Under the pieces are notes generated by a model. The model was not told the origin of the DNA, did no database searches, and was given only the letters and a program-made list of their open reading frames with translations. 64,000 nt of DNA from Bifidobacterium sp. 7101 (lineage in GTDB: Bacteria; Actinomycetota; Actinomycetes; Actinomycetales; Bifidobacteriaceae). The stretch is taken from assembly GCF_000499285.1 (NCBI RefSeq), contig NZ_AWUN01000004.1, positions 124,001-188,000 on the forward strand, given 5' to 3'. Positions 39,212 through 48,067 of the stretch are shown here, piece by piece. A program made the translations under genes and the position numbers. The stretch's first letter is position 1; every line of letters starts with the position of its first letter.

Positions 39212-40402
39212 TCAGCTGTCCTCATTGTTATCGTGGCGGCTCCTGCGATGCCAAGGCGGTCTGGCAGCATGCTGCGAGCCCTGGGCGGCAAGTAGGGCGT
39301 TCTCGCGCCTGATCTCGGGAAGTCGACGGCGGTAGTAGGGGTAGAGGGTGGCGAAGGTCAGCAGTATGGCGGCCAGGCCCAGACCGATCAGGACATATCG
39401 CAGACGGAAGAAAAGGATAAAGAGCGAGCCGAAGGCGATCAGGGCGGCCCAGCCCCAAAGAATAAGGACAGCGGAACGAACCGTGTGACCGATGCGCAGC
39501 ATACGGTGGTGCAGGTGCATGCGGTCGGGGTGCATGGGGGATTGCCCGTGGCTGAGCCTTCGGACGATGGCCAGGCACATGTCCAGAACAGGCAGGAAAA
39601 GCACCAGGATGGGCAGAAGAATGGGCATGAAGGCCGGCAGATAGATGCTGGCATGAATGGTGGCCGGATCCAGCCGGCCGGTGACCACAATGGAGGCGCA
39701 GGTGATCAGGTATCCCAACAGCATGGATCCCGAGTCGCCCATGAAGAGCTTGGCCGGATGCCAGTTGTGCAGGAGGAATCCCACGCAAATGCCCACCATG
39801 GCCACGTCGATCAGCGTGGCCAGGGAGGCGTAGTCGGGCGAGATGCGGGCGATGATATAGGAGTAGATGGCGAAAGCGATGCCCCCGATGGCCACGATGC
39901 CTGCAGCCAGGCCGTCCAGCCCATCCACGAAGTTGACCGCATTGATGGAGGCCACGATCAGGAATGCCGTGATGGCCATGGACAGGCTGGGCGAGGCCGC
40001 CACCAGGGATCCCAGAGGCAGGGAGATGATCTGGATACCACCCCAGGAGACGAAGACCGAAATCAGCAACTGGCCGGCCAGCTTGAGCATCCAGTCCAGA
40101 TCCCAAAGGTCGTCGGCTATACCCAGCAGGCAGATGGCCACGGCCCCGGCCAGGATGACCCAGGCTTGATGGCCGGACTGAAAGAGGCCTGTGATGAAGG
40201 GAATGCGGGAGGCGAAGCACATGGCCACCGCAAAGCCGATCAACATGCCCAGGCCGCCCATCCTAGGGGTGGGCACCTTATGTACGTCGCGAGCGCGGAC
40301 CACGCCTACAGCGCCGACACGGATGGCGAGGTGACGAACCATGGGCATGACCAGCCAGGTGGCCCCGCCAGCGATGGCAGCAATGAACAGGTATACCCTC
40401 AC
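39212..40402 (-). CDS. Undecaprenyl-phosphate GlcNAc-1-phosphate transferase (WecA/TagO/MraY family)
   Basis: 396 residues and about 11 membrane helices. Family motifs: DVHKVPTPRMGGLGMLIGF, the Asp-rich DLWDLDWMLKLAGQ, the substrate loop INAVNFVDGLDGLAAG, the FMGDSGSMLLG segment and the HHRMLRIGHT basic motif near the end. Transfers a sugar-1-phosphate from a UDP-sugar to the lipid carrier, starting a cell-wall glycopolymer. The short distance from the Sua5-like gene (4-bp overlap) is a common actinobacterial arrangement. Most like the WecA/TagO branch, not MraY. Confidence 0.93.
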   Translation of the reverse strand: MRVYLFIAAIAGGATWLVMPMVRHLAIRVGAVGVVRARDVHKVPTPRMGGLGMLIGFAVAMCFASRIPFITGLFQSGHQAWVILAGAVAICLLGIADDLWDLDWMLKLAGQLLISVFVSWGGIQIISLPLGSLVAASPSLSMAITAFLIVASINAVNFVDGLDGLAAGIVAIGGIAFAIYSYIIARISPDYASLATLIDVAMVGICVGFLLHNWHPAKLFMGDSGSMLLGYLITCASIVVTGRLDPATIHASIYLPAFMPILLPILVLFLPVLDMCLAIVRRLSHGQSPMHPDRMHLHHRMLRIGHTVRSAVLILWGWAALIAFGSLFILFFRLRYVLIGLGLAAILLTFATLYPYYRRRLPEIRRENALLAAQGSQHAARPPWHRRSRHDNNEDS

Positions 40403-41067
40403 TGGCCCTCACCTCCGCTGGACCGGCCCGGCAGAAGGGCACGGACCCGGGCCTCGCCGATTACGCCCTGCCGCAGCACATGTATTCCGTCAGGATCAGT
40501 CTTGTCGGCTTCCACCACCGTGCTGGCCACTGAACCCGGGGTCGGCCCCCCGTCCAGGTAAAGGTCGACGCTGTCACCCAGCTCGGCTCTGGCCTGCTGG
40601 ACGGTTTCCACGCTGGGATTGCCCGATCGGTTGGCGCTGGAAGCGGCCAAGGGCCCGGTCACCTGCAGGAGCGCCCGACAGATGGGCGAGTCAGGAACCC
40701 TGACGGCCTGGGTGGGACCATCGGGCTCCATCCGAGGGGTGCGCAGGGGGCAGGACCTCCCCACAAGGGCGATAGGCGAAAAGGGACCCGGCAACAGGGC
40801 GTCGGCCAGGCGATCCAGAGGCGCAGGCAGGCTAAGATCCAGCCGGTCCATGGCCTCGACCCCCTCCAGCAGCACCTGAATGGACTTGGTCCTGGGACGA
40901 TGCTTGGCCCGGAAGAGCCTATCGATGGCCGCATCATTGCATGGATCACAGACGATGCCATAGACCGTGTCGGTAGGAATGACCGCCAGTCCTCCGGCAG
41001 CCACCACCCGGGCCAGCAATTGCGGCGAGCGACTGTCATAGGTCATCACCCGGCTCATACCCTGCAT
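40399..41067 (-). CDS. L-threonylcarbamoyladenylate synthase (Sua5/YrdC family)
   Basis: 222 residues from ATG 41067 (AAAGGT upstream); a TTG at 41109 one base after prmC is the alternative. YrdC domain signatures: GGLAVIPTDTVYGIVCDP, the basic KHRPRTKSIQVLL nucleotide-binding block and ASSANRSGNPS. Makes the threonylcarbamoyl-AMP used for the t6A modification at position 37 of ANN-decoding tRNAs. It lacks the C-terminal Sua5 domain, so it is the short YrdC form. Between prmC and the WecA-like gene, which it overlaps by 4 bp. Confidence 0.93.
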   Translation of the reverse strand: MQGMSRVMTYDSRSPQLLARVVAAGGLAVIPTDTVYGIVCDPCNDAAIDRLFRAKHRPRTKSIQVLLEGVEAMDRLDLSLPAPLDRLADALLPGPFSPIALVGRSCPLRTPRMEPDGPTQAVRVPDSPICRALLQVTGPLAASSANRSGNPSVETVQQARAELGDSVDLYLDGGPTPGSVASTVVEADKTDPDGIHVLRQGVIGEARVRALLPGRSSGGEGQ

Positions 41068-41110
41068 CACGACCTTTCGGCTCGACATGTTCATGTGACC
41101 AGCTTCCAAT

Positions 41111-42073
41111 CTATCCCAGGACCATGGCAGGCCGCCAGGCCGTCAGATAGCGGTCGCGGCCAGTCAGGTCCCGATGAGTGCTTGCCCGAACATACCCCCG
41201 CTCCAGTGCAGCAGCGACCATGGCCGGCCCCTGGGAGGCATCATGTTCCATGACCAGCAGACCGCCGGGAGCCAGCAGCACCATGGCCCTGTCCAGAATG
41301 CGGCAGGGCAAGAGACACCCATCAGGCGAACCGCCATAGAGGGCCAGGTCCGGATCCCAGTCACGCACCTCAGGCTGGCTGGGAATCGCATCCATGGGGA
41401 CGTAGGGAGGGTTGCTGATGACCAGATCCACCCGGCCATCCAGATCAGACAGGGTGGCGGGATCCGTGGCATCGGCCAGCATCAGCTGATAATCGGATCC
41501 AACCTCCCGGATGGCGGCCTCCTGAGCGGCGGCGTTCAACGCGCCCCACCGATATGCCTCCTTGTCGACCTCCACGGCCCGGACCCGCACTCCTGGAACC
41601 TCTGTGGCCAGGGACAGGCCGATGGCCCCACTGCCCGAGCACAGATCCACTGCCAGTGGATGATCCACCCTGGTCAAGGCATCCACTCCCGCCTGGACCA
41701 CCGTTTCGGTCTCAGGACGGGGAATAAAGACCCCCTGTCCCAGGCGGAGATCCAAATAACGGAAGTAGGCATGGCCAAGAATGTACTGCAGGGGTTCGCG
41801 TCCGGCCCGCCGTTGCAGATGGGACCGATAACGGTCCAGGGCCGCCGACTGAAAACCATCAGCCTGTCTGCGACCACCTTCATTCGTCAGCAGTTCCTCA
41901 GCTGTCCGGTCCAAGAGCAGGGCCTGATCCAGCTGATGAAGATCGCATCCAAGGGCATCGGCCAGCAGCAGCCTGGCATCATTGAGCGGCGTAGGCACAC
42001 CGGCCTGGGCCAGCAGGCGATGGCCCCTATCGACCAGCTCAGCCATACTGGTCCCATGCTCCTGCTGATTCAC
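41111..42073 (-). CDS. prmC: Peptide chain release factor N5-glutamine methyltransferase
   Basis: 320 residues if the GTG at 42073 is used (it overlaps the prfA stop as GTGA); ATG 42046 is the alternative. Rossmann methyltransferase with SAM motif VDLCSGSGAIGLSLA and the catalytic NPPY (221-224) that binds the target Gln. N-terminal helical domain with QYILGHAYFR. Methylates the Gln of the GGQ motif in the two release factors also encoded here. Follows prfA as in most bacteria. Confidence 0.95.
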   Translation of the reverse strand: MNQQEHGTSMAELVDRGHRLLAQAGVPTPLNDARLLLADALGCDLHQLDQALLLDRTAEELLTNEGGRRQADGFQSAALDRYRSHLQRRAGREPLQYILGHAYFRYLDLRLGQGVFIPRPETETVVQAGVDALTRVDHPLAVDLCSGSGAIGLSLATEVPGVRVRAVEVDKEAYRWGALNAAAQEAAIREVGSDYQLMLADATDPATLSDLDGRVDLVISNPPYVPMDAIPSQPEVRDWDPDLALYGGSPDGCLLPCRILDRAMVLLAPGGLLVMEHDASQGPAMVAAALERGYVRASTHRDLTGRDRYLTAWRPAMVLG

Positions 42074-43158
42074 CCCTGTGATGCCATTCTGCGGGCCTCA
42101 TCGGCCTGAATATCGGAGTCGATAACGGCCTGCAGGTCGCCGTCCAGCACCTGTTCCAGGTTGTAGGCCTTGTAGCCGGTTCGGTGGTCCACGATCCGGC
42201 TCTCCGGGAAGTTGTAGGTCCTGATACGCTCGGACCGATCCAGGGAACGGACCTGGGAATGGCGCATGTCGGCGGCCTGGGCGGCCTCCTCCTCGTGCTT
42301 CATGGCCAGCAGACGGGACTTGAGCACCCGCAGGGCAGCCTGGCGATTCTGTATCTGGGATTTCTCATCCTGCATGGAGACCACGATGCCGGTGGGAATG
42401 TGGGTCATGCGCACAGCCGAGTAGGTGGTATTGACGGACTGTCCTCCCGGGCCGGAACTCATGAAGATGTCAACCTTGAGGTCCTTGGGGTCGATCTCGA
42501 TCTCGTCGTCGTCCTCGTCGGCCTCAGGAAAGACGATGACTCCGGCGGCTGAAGTCTGAATGCGGCCCTGGGACTCGGTGACGGGAATACGCTGGACCCG
42601 ATGGACGCCGCCCTCGTACTTGAGTGAAGCCCAGACGCCGTCGGCAGGAGCCACCTGGCCGCGAGCGCGAATGGCCAGCTGGGCATCCTTGACCCCGCCC
42701 AGCTGAGTACGGTTCTCACTCATGATTTCGGTGGTCCAGCCACGCTTTTCGGCATACCGCACGTACATACGCATCAAATCGCCAGCGAAGAGAGCCGCCT
42801 CCTCACCGCCGCTGCCGGCCTTGATCTCCATAATCGTGTCACGGCCGTCATCGGGGTCGCGCGGAATAAGAGCAGTACGCAGGGTCTGTTCCAGGTCCGG
42901 TATCCGGTCAGCCATGGCCTTGGCCTCTTCGGCGAAGTCAGGATCCTCCCGTGCCATCTGCTCGGCCGCCCGGCTATCTTCCACGGCGCTTTGATAGGCC
43001 TGATAAGCATCAACGATGGGAGCGAGCTCAGCATGTCTGCGGCCCAGCTTGCGGATCTGCGCCGGATCTGAGGCCGTTTCGGGCTGACTCATCTGCTTTT
43101 CCAGGCGACCGTACTCCTCGACGGCAGCCACCGCTGCCGGAAACTGCTCCTCGCTCAT
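42070..43158 (-). CDS. prfA: Peptide chain release factor 1
   Basis: 362 residues. The discriminating tripeptide is PVT (192-194), read as RF1 (UAG/UAA), and the catalytic GGQ is at 238-240. Helical N-terminal domain begins EEQFPAAVAAVEEYGRLEKQM. Acidic run EADEDDDEIEIDPKDL precedes the GGQ domain. First gene of the prfA-prmC-Sua5-WecA chain, with 4-bp overlaps or very short gaps between members. Upstream lies rpmE with its own terminator. Confidence 0.97.
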   Translation of the reverse strand: MSEEQFPAAVAAVEEYGRLEKQMSQPETASDPAQIRKLGRRHAELAPIVDAYQAYQSAVEDSRAAEQMAREDPDFAEEAKAMADRIPDLEQTLRTALIPRDPDDGRDTIMEIKAGSGGEEAALFAGDLMRMYVRYAEKRGWTTEIMSENRTQLGGVKDAQLAIRARGQVAPADGVWASLKYEGGVHRVQRIPVTESQGRIQTSAAGVIVFPEADEDDDEIEIDPKDLKVDIFMSSGPGGQSVNTTYSAVRMTHIPTGIVVSMQDEKSQIQNRQAALRVLKSRLLAMKHEEEAAQAADMRHSQVRSLDRSERIRTYNFPESRIVDHRTGYKAYNLEQVLDGDLQAVIDSDIQADEARRMASQG

Positions 43159-43199
43159 CTACACCCTTCCCGTCCGCTCATCCGCATGGTTCAAGTCAT

Positions 43200-43254
43200 A
43201 AAAAACGCCAGTCCCCACCGGGCATAGCAGAGCGACCCGGAAGGGACTGGCGTT
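43200..43254 (-). terminator. Terminator after rpmE
   Basis: Stem AACGCCAGTCCC / GGGACTGGCGTT (12 bp) with an inner CCGGG/CCCGG stem, followed on the minus strand by six T residues. It begins 8 bases after the rpmE stop and separates rpmE from prfA. Confidence 0.9.
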
Positions 43255-43261
43255 GGAAGTG

Positions 43262-43474
43262 CTACTTGGTCCTCTTGCCGTAACGGGCTTCGAACCGAGC
43301 CACGCGACCACCGGTGTCCAGAATCTTCTGCTTGCCGGTGTAGAAGGGGTGGCAGTGCGAGCAGACATCAACCGTCATATGATCGCCGGGAGCGGTCGAA
43401 CGGGTGATGAAGGTATTGCCGCACGAGCACGTGACCTCAACGGGATGATAATCGGGATGAATTCCCTGCTTCAT
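43262..43474 (-). CDS. rpmE: Ribosomal protein L31, cysteine-containing (C+) form
   Basis: 70 residues from ATG 43474 (TAGGAG upstream). A longer frame to 43828 is not supported by a start signal. The zinc-ribbon is complete: VTCSCGNTF and [15 protein letters not shown] supply four cysteines, so this is the zinc-binding form found in zinc-replete cells, as opposed to the Cys-free paralog. C-terminal basic tail [11 protein letters not shown]. Sits with prfA, as in several Actinobacteria. Ends at a very strong terminator. Confidence 0.97.
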   Translation of the reverse strand: MKQGIHPDYHPVEVTCSCGNTFITRSTAPGDHMTVDVCSHCHPFYTGKQKILDTGGRVARFEARYGKRTK

Positions 43475-43630
43475 GGTTACTCCTAGATCCAAGGGCCCCG
43501 GGTCGACCGCCCCTGTGGCGGACGTGAACCGGCAACCGCGTAATATTCTAGCGCAACCCGGAGAGATTATGGCACCCTTGCGCCACACGCCGAATCCGCC
43601 AACCGGTGTGGCGAGCCGAGCGCCCTTTAG

Positions 43631-44455
<825 letters not shown>

Positions 44456-44487
44456 GTCTGTAGCAAGGCTTCGTCCACATATGATGA

Positions 44488-44522
44488 ACCCTCGCCAGCC
44501 GGTTCTGTCCGACAGCGAGGGT
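44488..44522. terminator. Terminator between convergent dehydrogenase and C-S lyase genes
   Basis: Stem ACCCTCGC / GCGAGGGT, 8 bp, with a 19-nt loop, between the two stop codons. Plus-strand tail is CCATGTTCATTT, modestly T-rich. Confidence 0.6.
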
Positions 44523-44543
44523 CCATGTTCATTTAGAGACCAT

Positions 44544-45755
44544 TCAGGCGTTGAAGACGTACTTGTCCAGACGGCCCATGGCCTCCTGGACACGGCTCAA
44601 AGGAAGAGCCAGGTTCATGCGGATGGCACAGGGAGCCTTGAACTGCCGCCCGTCCTGGACGGCCACACCCACATCCCAGGCACGCTTGAGCAGCTGGTCC
44701 AGGCTCAGATTGTGGTCCTTGCACCATTGTGTGCAATCAAGGAAGAGCATGTAGGTGCCCTGGGGCTTGGAAAGCTCTACTCCCTCAAAATGCTGCCGGA
44801 TGTAATCGTAGGCGTAGTCCACGTTACCGGTCAGGACCTGCCGGAGTTCATCCAGCCACTCCTGGCCTTGGGGCCTGTAGGCCCCTATCAGAGCATGCAT
44901 GGACAGTACGTTCATGTCGTTGTAGTGGGCCTTGGACCCCTTGGCCACAATCCTGTCACGCAGGTACTTGTTGTAGATGATGTGGTAGGAGCCGACCAGC
45001 CCGGCCAGGTTGAAGGTCTTGCTGGGCGCGTAGAAGGCAGCCGTTCTGTTGCGGGCATCCTCGCTGACCGACTGGGTGGGGATGTGCTTATGGCCCGACA
45101 GAATCAGATCTGACCAGATCTCGTCGGAGATGACCACGCAGTCGTTCTCCTTATATACCTCCATGGCCTTTTCGATCTCCCACTTCTCCCAGACGCGGCC
45201 GCAGGGGTTGTGCGGGCTGCAGAAGACCGCCACATGGATGTTGTTCTCCTTGAGCTTGCGGTCCATGTCATCGAAGTCCATCCGCCAGACACCCTTATCG
45301 TCCTTCTTCAAGGGGCTGTGCACAATGTGGTAGCCGTTGTTCTCAATGCAGGACGTAAAGCCGACATAGGTCGGGCTATGGAGCAATACCGCATCGCCCG
45401 GAGCAGCAAAGGCCGTCAAAGTCGAGACGACGCCGCCCAGGACCCCGTTCTCATAGCCGATGTCCTCGGCCGTCAGGCCCTCCACGCCATTGCGGGTGCG
45501 CTGCCAGTTGATGATGGCGTCGTAGTACTCGTCAGTGGGATTGAAATAGCCGAAGGCAGGATGCTTGGCACGCTCGATGATGGCCTCGGGTATGGTCGGC
45601 ACCGTAGGAAAGTTCATATCGGCCACCCACATGGGAATGACATCGAAGCCCTCCTTGGGAGGGTCGGGGGCGAATCCAGGCTCGGCGCCCAGGCCGTCAA
45701 CCGCAATGGCGTCCTTACCGTGCCTATCCATGATGCTGGTGAAATCGTATGTCAT
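44544..45755 (-). CDS. MalY/PatB-type cystathionine beta-lyase (PLP aminotransferase fold)
   Basis: 403 residues from ATG 45755 (GAGAGG upstream). PLP-binding Lys in YAPSKTFNLAGL; the MalY signature VIPMWVADMNFPTVPTIPEAIIERAKHPAFGY near the start and CSPHNPCGRVWEKWEIEKAMEV (substrate-loop region). Class II MalY/PatB enzymes cleave C-S bonds in cystathionine or cysteine. Alternative function as an aminotransferase cannot be excluded. Transcribed divergently from the YheO-type regulator, with 140 bp between starts. Confidence 0.93.
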   Translation of the reverse strand: MTYDFTSIMDRHGKDAIAVDGLGAEPGFAPDPPKEGFDVIPMWVADMNFPTVPTIPEAIIERAKHPAFGYFNPTDEYYDAIINWQRTRNGVEGLTAEDIGYENGVLGGVVSTLTAFAAPGDAVLLHSPTYVGFTSCIENNGYHIVHSPLKKDDKGVWRMDFDDMDRKLKENNIHVAVFCSPHNPCGRVWEKWEIEKAMEVYKENDCVVISDEIWSDLILSGHKHIPTQSVSEDARNRTAAFYAPSKTFNLAGLVGSYHIIYNKYLRDRIVAKGSKAHYNDMNVLSMHALIGAYRPQGQEWLDELRQVLTGNVDYAYDYIRQHFEGVELSKPQGTYMLFLDCTQWCKDHNLSLDQLLKRAWDVGVAVQDGRQFKAPCAIRMNLALPLSRVQEAMGRLDKYVFNA

Positions 45756-45895
45756 AGTCAACCTCTCATCCCGTGCAGATGCGCTCGCAGCGACCTTCCG
45801 CCAGTCTACAGCCGTGGGCTCCGCCCGAGTGTCTGCGTCCAATACCAGAGCAGCGATGCTACTATCTGGCTTTAGTCAGTGGATGGGGTGACAAA

Positions 45896-46672
45896 ATGAG
45901 TGCATCAAAGCCCGTTTCATCTTCTCTACAGCTTTTCGTCCCGCTAGTGGACTTCCTGGGTAAAATCCTCGGGCCCAAGGCGGAAGTGGTGCTTCAGAAC
46001 GTCAGGGATTTTTCGCATTCGGTAGTTGCCATAGCCAATGGCAATTTGAGTGGACGCACCATAGGCAGCCCAGCCACCGACCTGGTCCGGCACATCTGGC
46101 AGAACCACGAATACGACCAGCACAACTATCTGACCCATAACACGAACTACACCGTCCAGGGACACCCTATGGTCTCCTCTACTCTGTTCGTGCGAAATTC
46201 TAGGGGACGGGTGATCGGCTTTCTCTGCATTAATTTTGACAATTCCGCCCTCCGACAGGCCAGCCAAGAGCTCAGGCGGGCCAGTGCTTATCTGGATGCT
46301 CTGGGACTGTCCGATCCTGCTGCGGAGCTGAACGACGATGCGGCCACCCCAGAAGGACCAGATGCCGAGACCGGGACCGACCAATCGACCCGTGAAATAC
46401 TCTCCATCAACACAGACGAAGTGGTGACGCATAATATTGCCAAGTTCGCCGCAGAACTTGGTATTCCTCCGGCAAGGATGAACCGGCAGGAGCGAATGCA
46501 GCTGATTACGCGACTGGATGGGTCGGGGGTCTTTCTGATCAAGGGCTCAGTGGACACGGTTGCTCGCGCTCTGGGGATTTCCTCCCCCAGCGTCTACCGC
46601 TATTTGCATACGATACGCAATGCTGCTGCGGGCCCTGATCAGAGCACTTCGGCTCGCCCTGCTCAGCTTTGA
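45896..46672 (+). CDS. YheO-type transcriptional regulator (PAS-like plus HTH)
   Basis: 258 residues from ATG 45896 (GGGGTGACAAA upstream). Residues 12-120 are a YheO-like PAS domain (VDFLGKILGPKAEVVLQNV, SVVAIANGNLSGRTIGSPATDLV, NTNYTVQGHPMVSSTLFVRNSRGRVIGFLCINFD). After an acidic linker, the C-terminal region has INRQERMQLITRLDGSGVFLIKGSVDTVARALGISSPSVYRYLHTI, an HTH with the pattern of this family. Probably controls the divergent C-S lyase gene. No ligand is known to me for this family beyond sulfur-compound links. Confidence 0.88.
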   Translation: MSASKPVSSSLQLFVPLVDFLGKILGPKAEVVLQNVRDFSHSVVAIANGNLSGRTIGSPATDLVRHIWQNHEYDQHNYLTHNTNYTVQGHPMVSSTLFVRNSRGRVIGFLCINFDNSALRQASQELRRASAYLDALGLSDPAAELNDDAATPEGPDAETGTDQSTREILSINTDEVVTHNIAKFAAELGIPPARMNRQERMQLITRLDGSGVFLIKGSVDTVARALGISSPSVYRYLHTIRNAAAGPDQSTSARPAQL

Positions 46673-46774
46673 CACACCCCCTCCAGGGTGTATGATTGGG
46701 AACAGATATACGGGGGACGTATACACGATGGACCTACAGGGGTTGAACTATTTTCAGCTCCAGAGGAGATGTAC

Positions 46775-46858
46775 ATGCGTATAGTTTCCCGGCATATGCC
46801 GACGGCTCCTACTCGAGCTCGTCCCTTATTCTTTTCCCTGATAAATTCTCATACTTAG
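46775..46858 (+). CDS. Possible 27-residue short open frame
   Basis: ATG 46775 follows AGAGGAG at a good spacing and opens a frame ending at TAG 46858. The product is MRIVSRHMPTAP followed by a basic-hydrophobic stretch ending NSHT, with no recognisable motif. An overlapping 18-residue frame from ATG 46728 (MDLQGLNYFQLQ...) ends just after it starts. Either could be a leader peptide or chance; the ribosome site is the only support. Confidence 0.25.
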   Translation: MRIVSRHMPTAPTRARPLFFSLINSHT

Positions 46859-46943
46859 CGGTTCTACGGAAACGCTTCCGGATTAGTGCGACATGCGCAG
46901 ATCTTATGGCTGTCTACGTATGCACGCTTGGGGCACCGAAGAG

Positions 46944-46971
46944 TGGATATACACCGAGGATGCCCTATAAT
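46944..46971 (+). promoter_or_regulatory. Strong promoter of the structured RNA candidate
   Basis: TGGATA (46944-46949) and a consensus TATAAT (46966-46971) spaced by 16 bp. Predicted start is near 46978. No protein-coding frame follows, which points to a non-coding transcript. Confidence 0.5.
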
Positions 46972-46977
46972 CCGACA

Positions 46978-47105
46978 TAAAAAACGCGCCTAGCTCTTTT
47001 CCCCCGGCTTACATGTGAAGCCGTACATTTTGCATCGGTGAATCATGGATGCTAGAGCTAGGCGACGAGAGGATGGCCCCGACAATAGCCGGGGCTGTCC
47101 TTCTA
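46978..47105 (+). ncRNA. Structured small RNA candidate (three-way junction and terminal hairpin)
   Basis: About 128 nt downstream of a TATAAT promoter. An 11-bp perfect helix CGCCTAGCTCT (46987-46997) with AGAGCTAGGCG (47054-47064) closes a loop holding two hairpins: CGGCTT/AAGCCG at 47005-47023 with a 7-nt loop, and GCATC/GATGC at 47032-47052. Then comes a 12-pair hairpin (47070-47101, GCCCCG/CGGGGC core, two G-U pairs) followed by TCTACT. The wobble pairs fit RNA from the plus strand. On the other strand the 11-bp helix is followed by six T, so a minus-strand RNA cannot be excluded. I do not recognise a known RNA family; it is not a canonical tRNA (no T-loop, no U33). Confidence 0.45.
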
Positions 47106-48067
47106 CTAAGACTATCAAGAAAGTTCGGGGCTCAAAACCCACATAGCTTTCGCTGGCAATCAGCAAAGATGCATGATTGCGATGGCCAAATCATATGCCG
47201 AGTTCACTGACAAATACCACGTCCACGTCCTATTCGATGATCGTACCTATCTCTTTGCCTGCACAACTTCGAGATTCTTGGTGATAGATATGGCGTATTT
47301 GAAGCATGAGCGAGGAATTAAAAAATCTAAATGAATATCGTTGTTCTTACGATCTTTATTCTTATAACACGCGATAGAGCAGGATTGTTCAATTCACTAA
47401 AACTAATCAATTGACTAGGCTCCCACACGTTTATTTGTGAGCTCATTCAATGATTGGTGTCTTACGCCGATAGTGCAGGCAAAAATCACCTATCTATATA
47501 GAGACATCAGAACAGCAAGAAGAAGATTTTATAAACCCAAAAAGAGACCAGTTGCATAACTCTCTCGAAAACCGGAACGCATGCAATTCGATGCCGCTTT
47601 CCAAGACGCCAGCGAGAGTAACAGCGTAACTCCAAAAGCTGTATTCCAAATATATGCAACTGCCAAGATGAGAACACATTCATATCACTATTGCAGGTAA
47701 TATAGAAAATTGAAAATACTCGTTATGGTTGGATAGAAAATGCTTACATCTTTGATCGAGATGATTGGAAGGACTCCGACATGGCCTTCTGTACAATCGG
47801 CGTTTATCTGTTTTGTACATCTTTGTCAAAGCTAGTTATCTTTTCGGTGAACTATATATGGGTACGACCAAAGTGCATTCCCGCAAGAGCAAAGGTCAAC
47901 ATTTGCGATTGAGTGATATTCTCAAGAAGCCAAGTCAGCAAGTGATTTATATGCGCAAAGACAAATGTCACGAAAGGTTCCTGAACATGCGAGCCTTTCA
48001 GCGCTTTACTCTAGTAATGTGCTGCGCGTGCGGTCATCGATGATTGTACCTAGGAGCGATCATAGAT

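Larger units (their letters stand above)
46673..48067. other. AT-rich gene-poor segment
   Basis: Nearly 1.4 kb without a convincing large gene. Composition is visibly more AT-rich than the flanks. It contains two short hairpins after the regulator (ACACCC/GGGTGT at 46674-46691 and TATACG/CGTATA near 46708-46724), a short open frame with a good ribosome site at 46775, and a promoter plus structured RNA at 46944-47105. From 47110 to 48000 I see only short frames, including a 92-codon frame at 47765 without a start signal or family resemblance. No transposase, integrase or direct repeats were found. Confidence 0.6.

Noticed and set aside
46978-47105. Unusual tRNA
   Set aside because: The outer helix, a 5-bp stem with a 7-nt loop and the overall length resemble a tRNA, but there is no T-loop consensus, the loop lacks U33 and the third arm has an 11-nt loop.
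47105-48000. CRISPR array or orphan guide-RNA locus
   Set aside because: No repeated 25-40-nt units and no cas gene in the window; the structured RNA alone is not enough.
47765-48043. 92-codon frame in the AT-rich segment
   Set aside because: No ribosome site, no recognisable motif, and composition of a random AT-rich frame.
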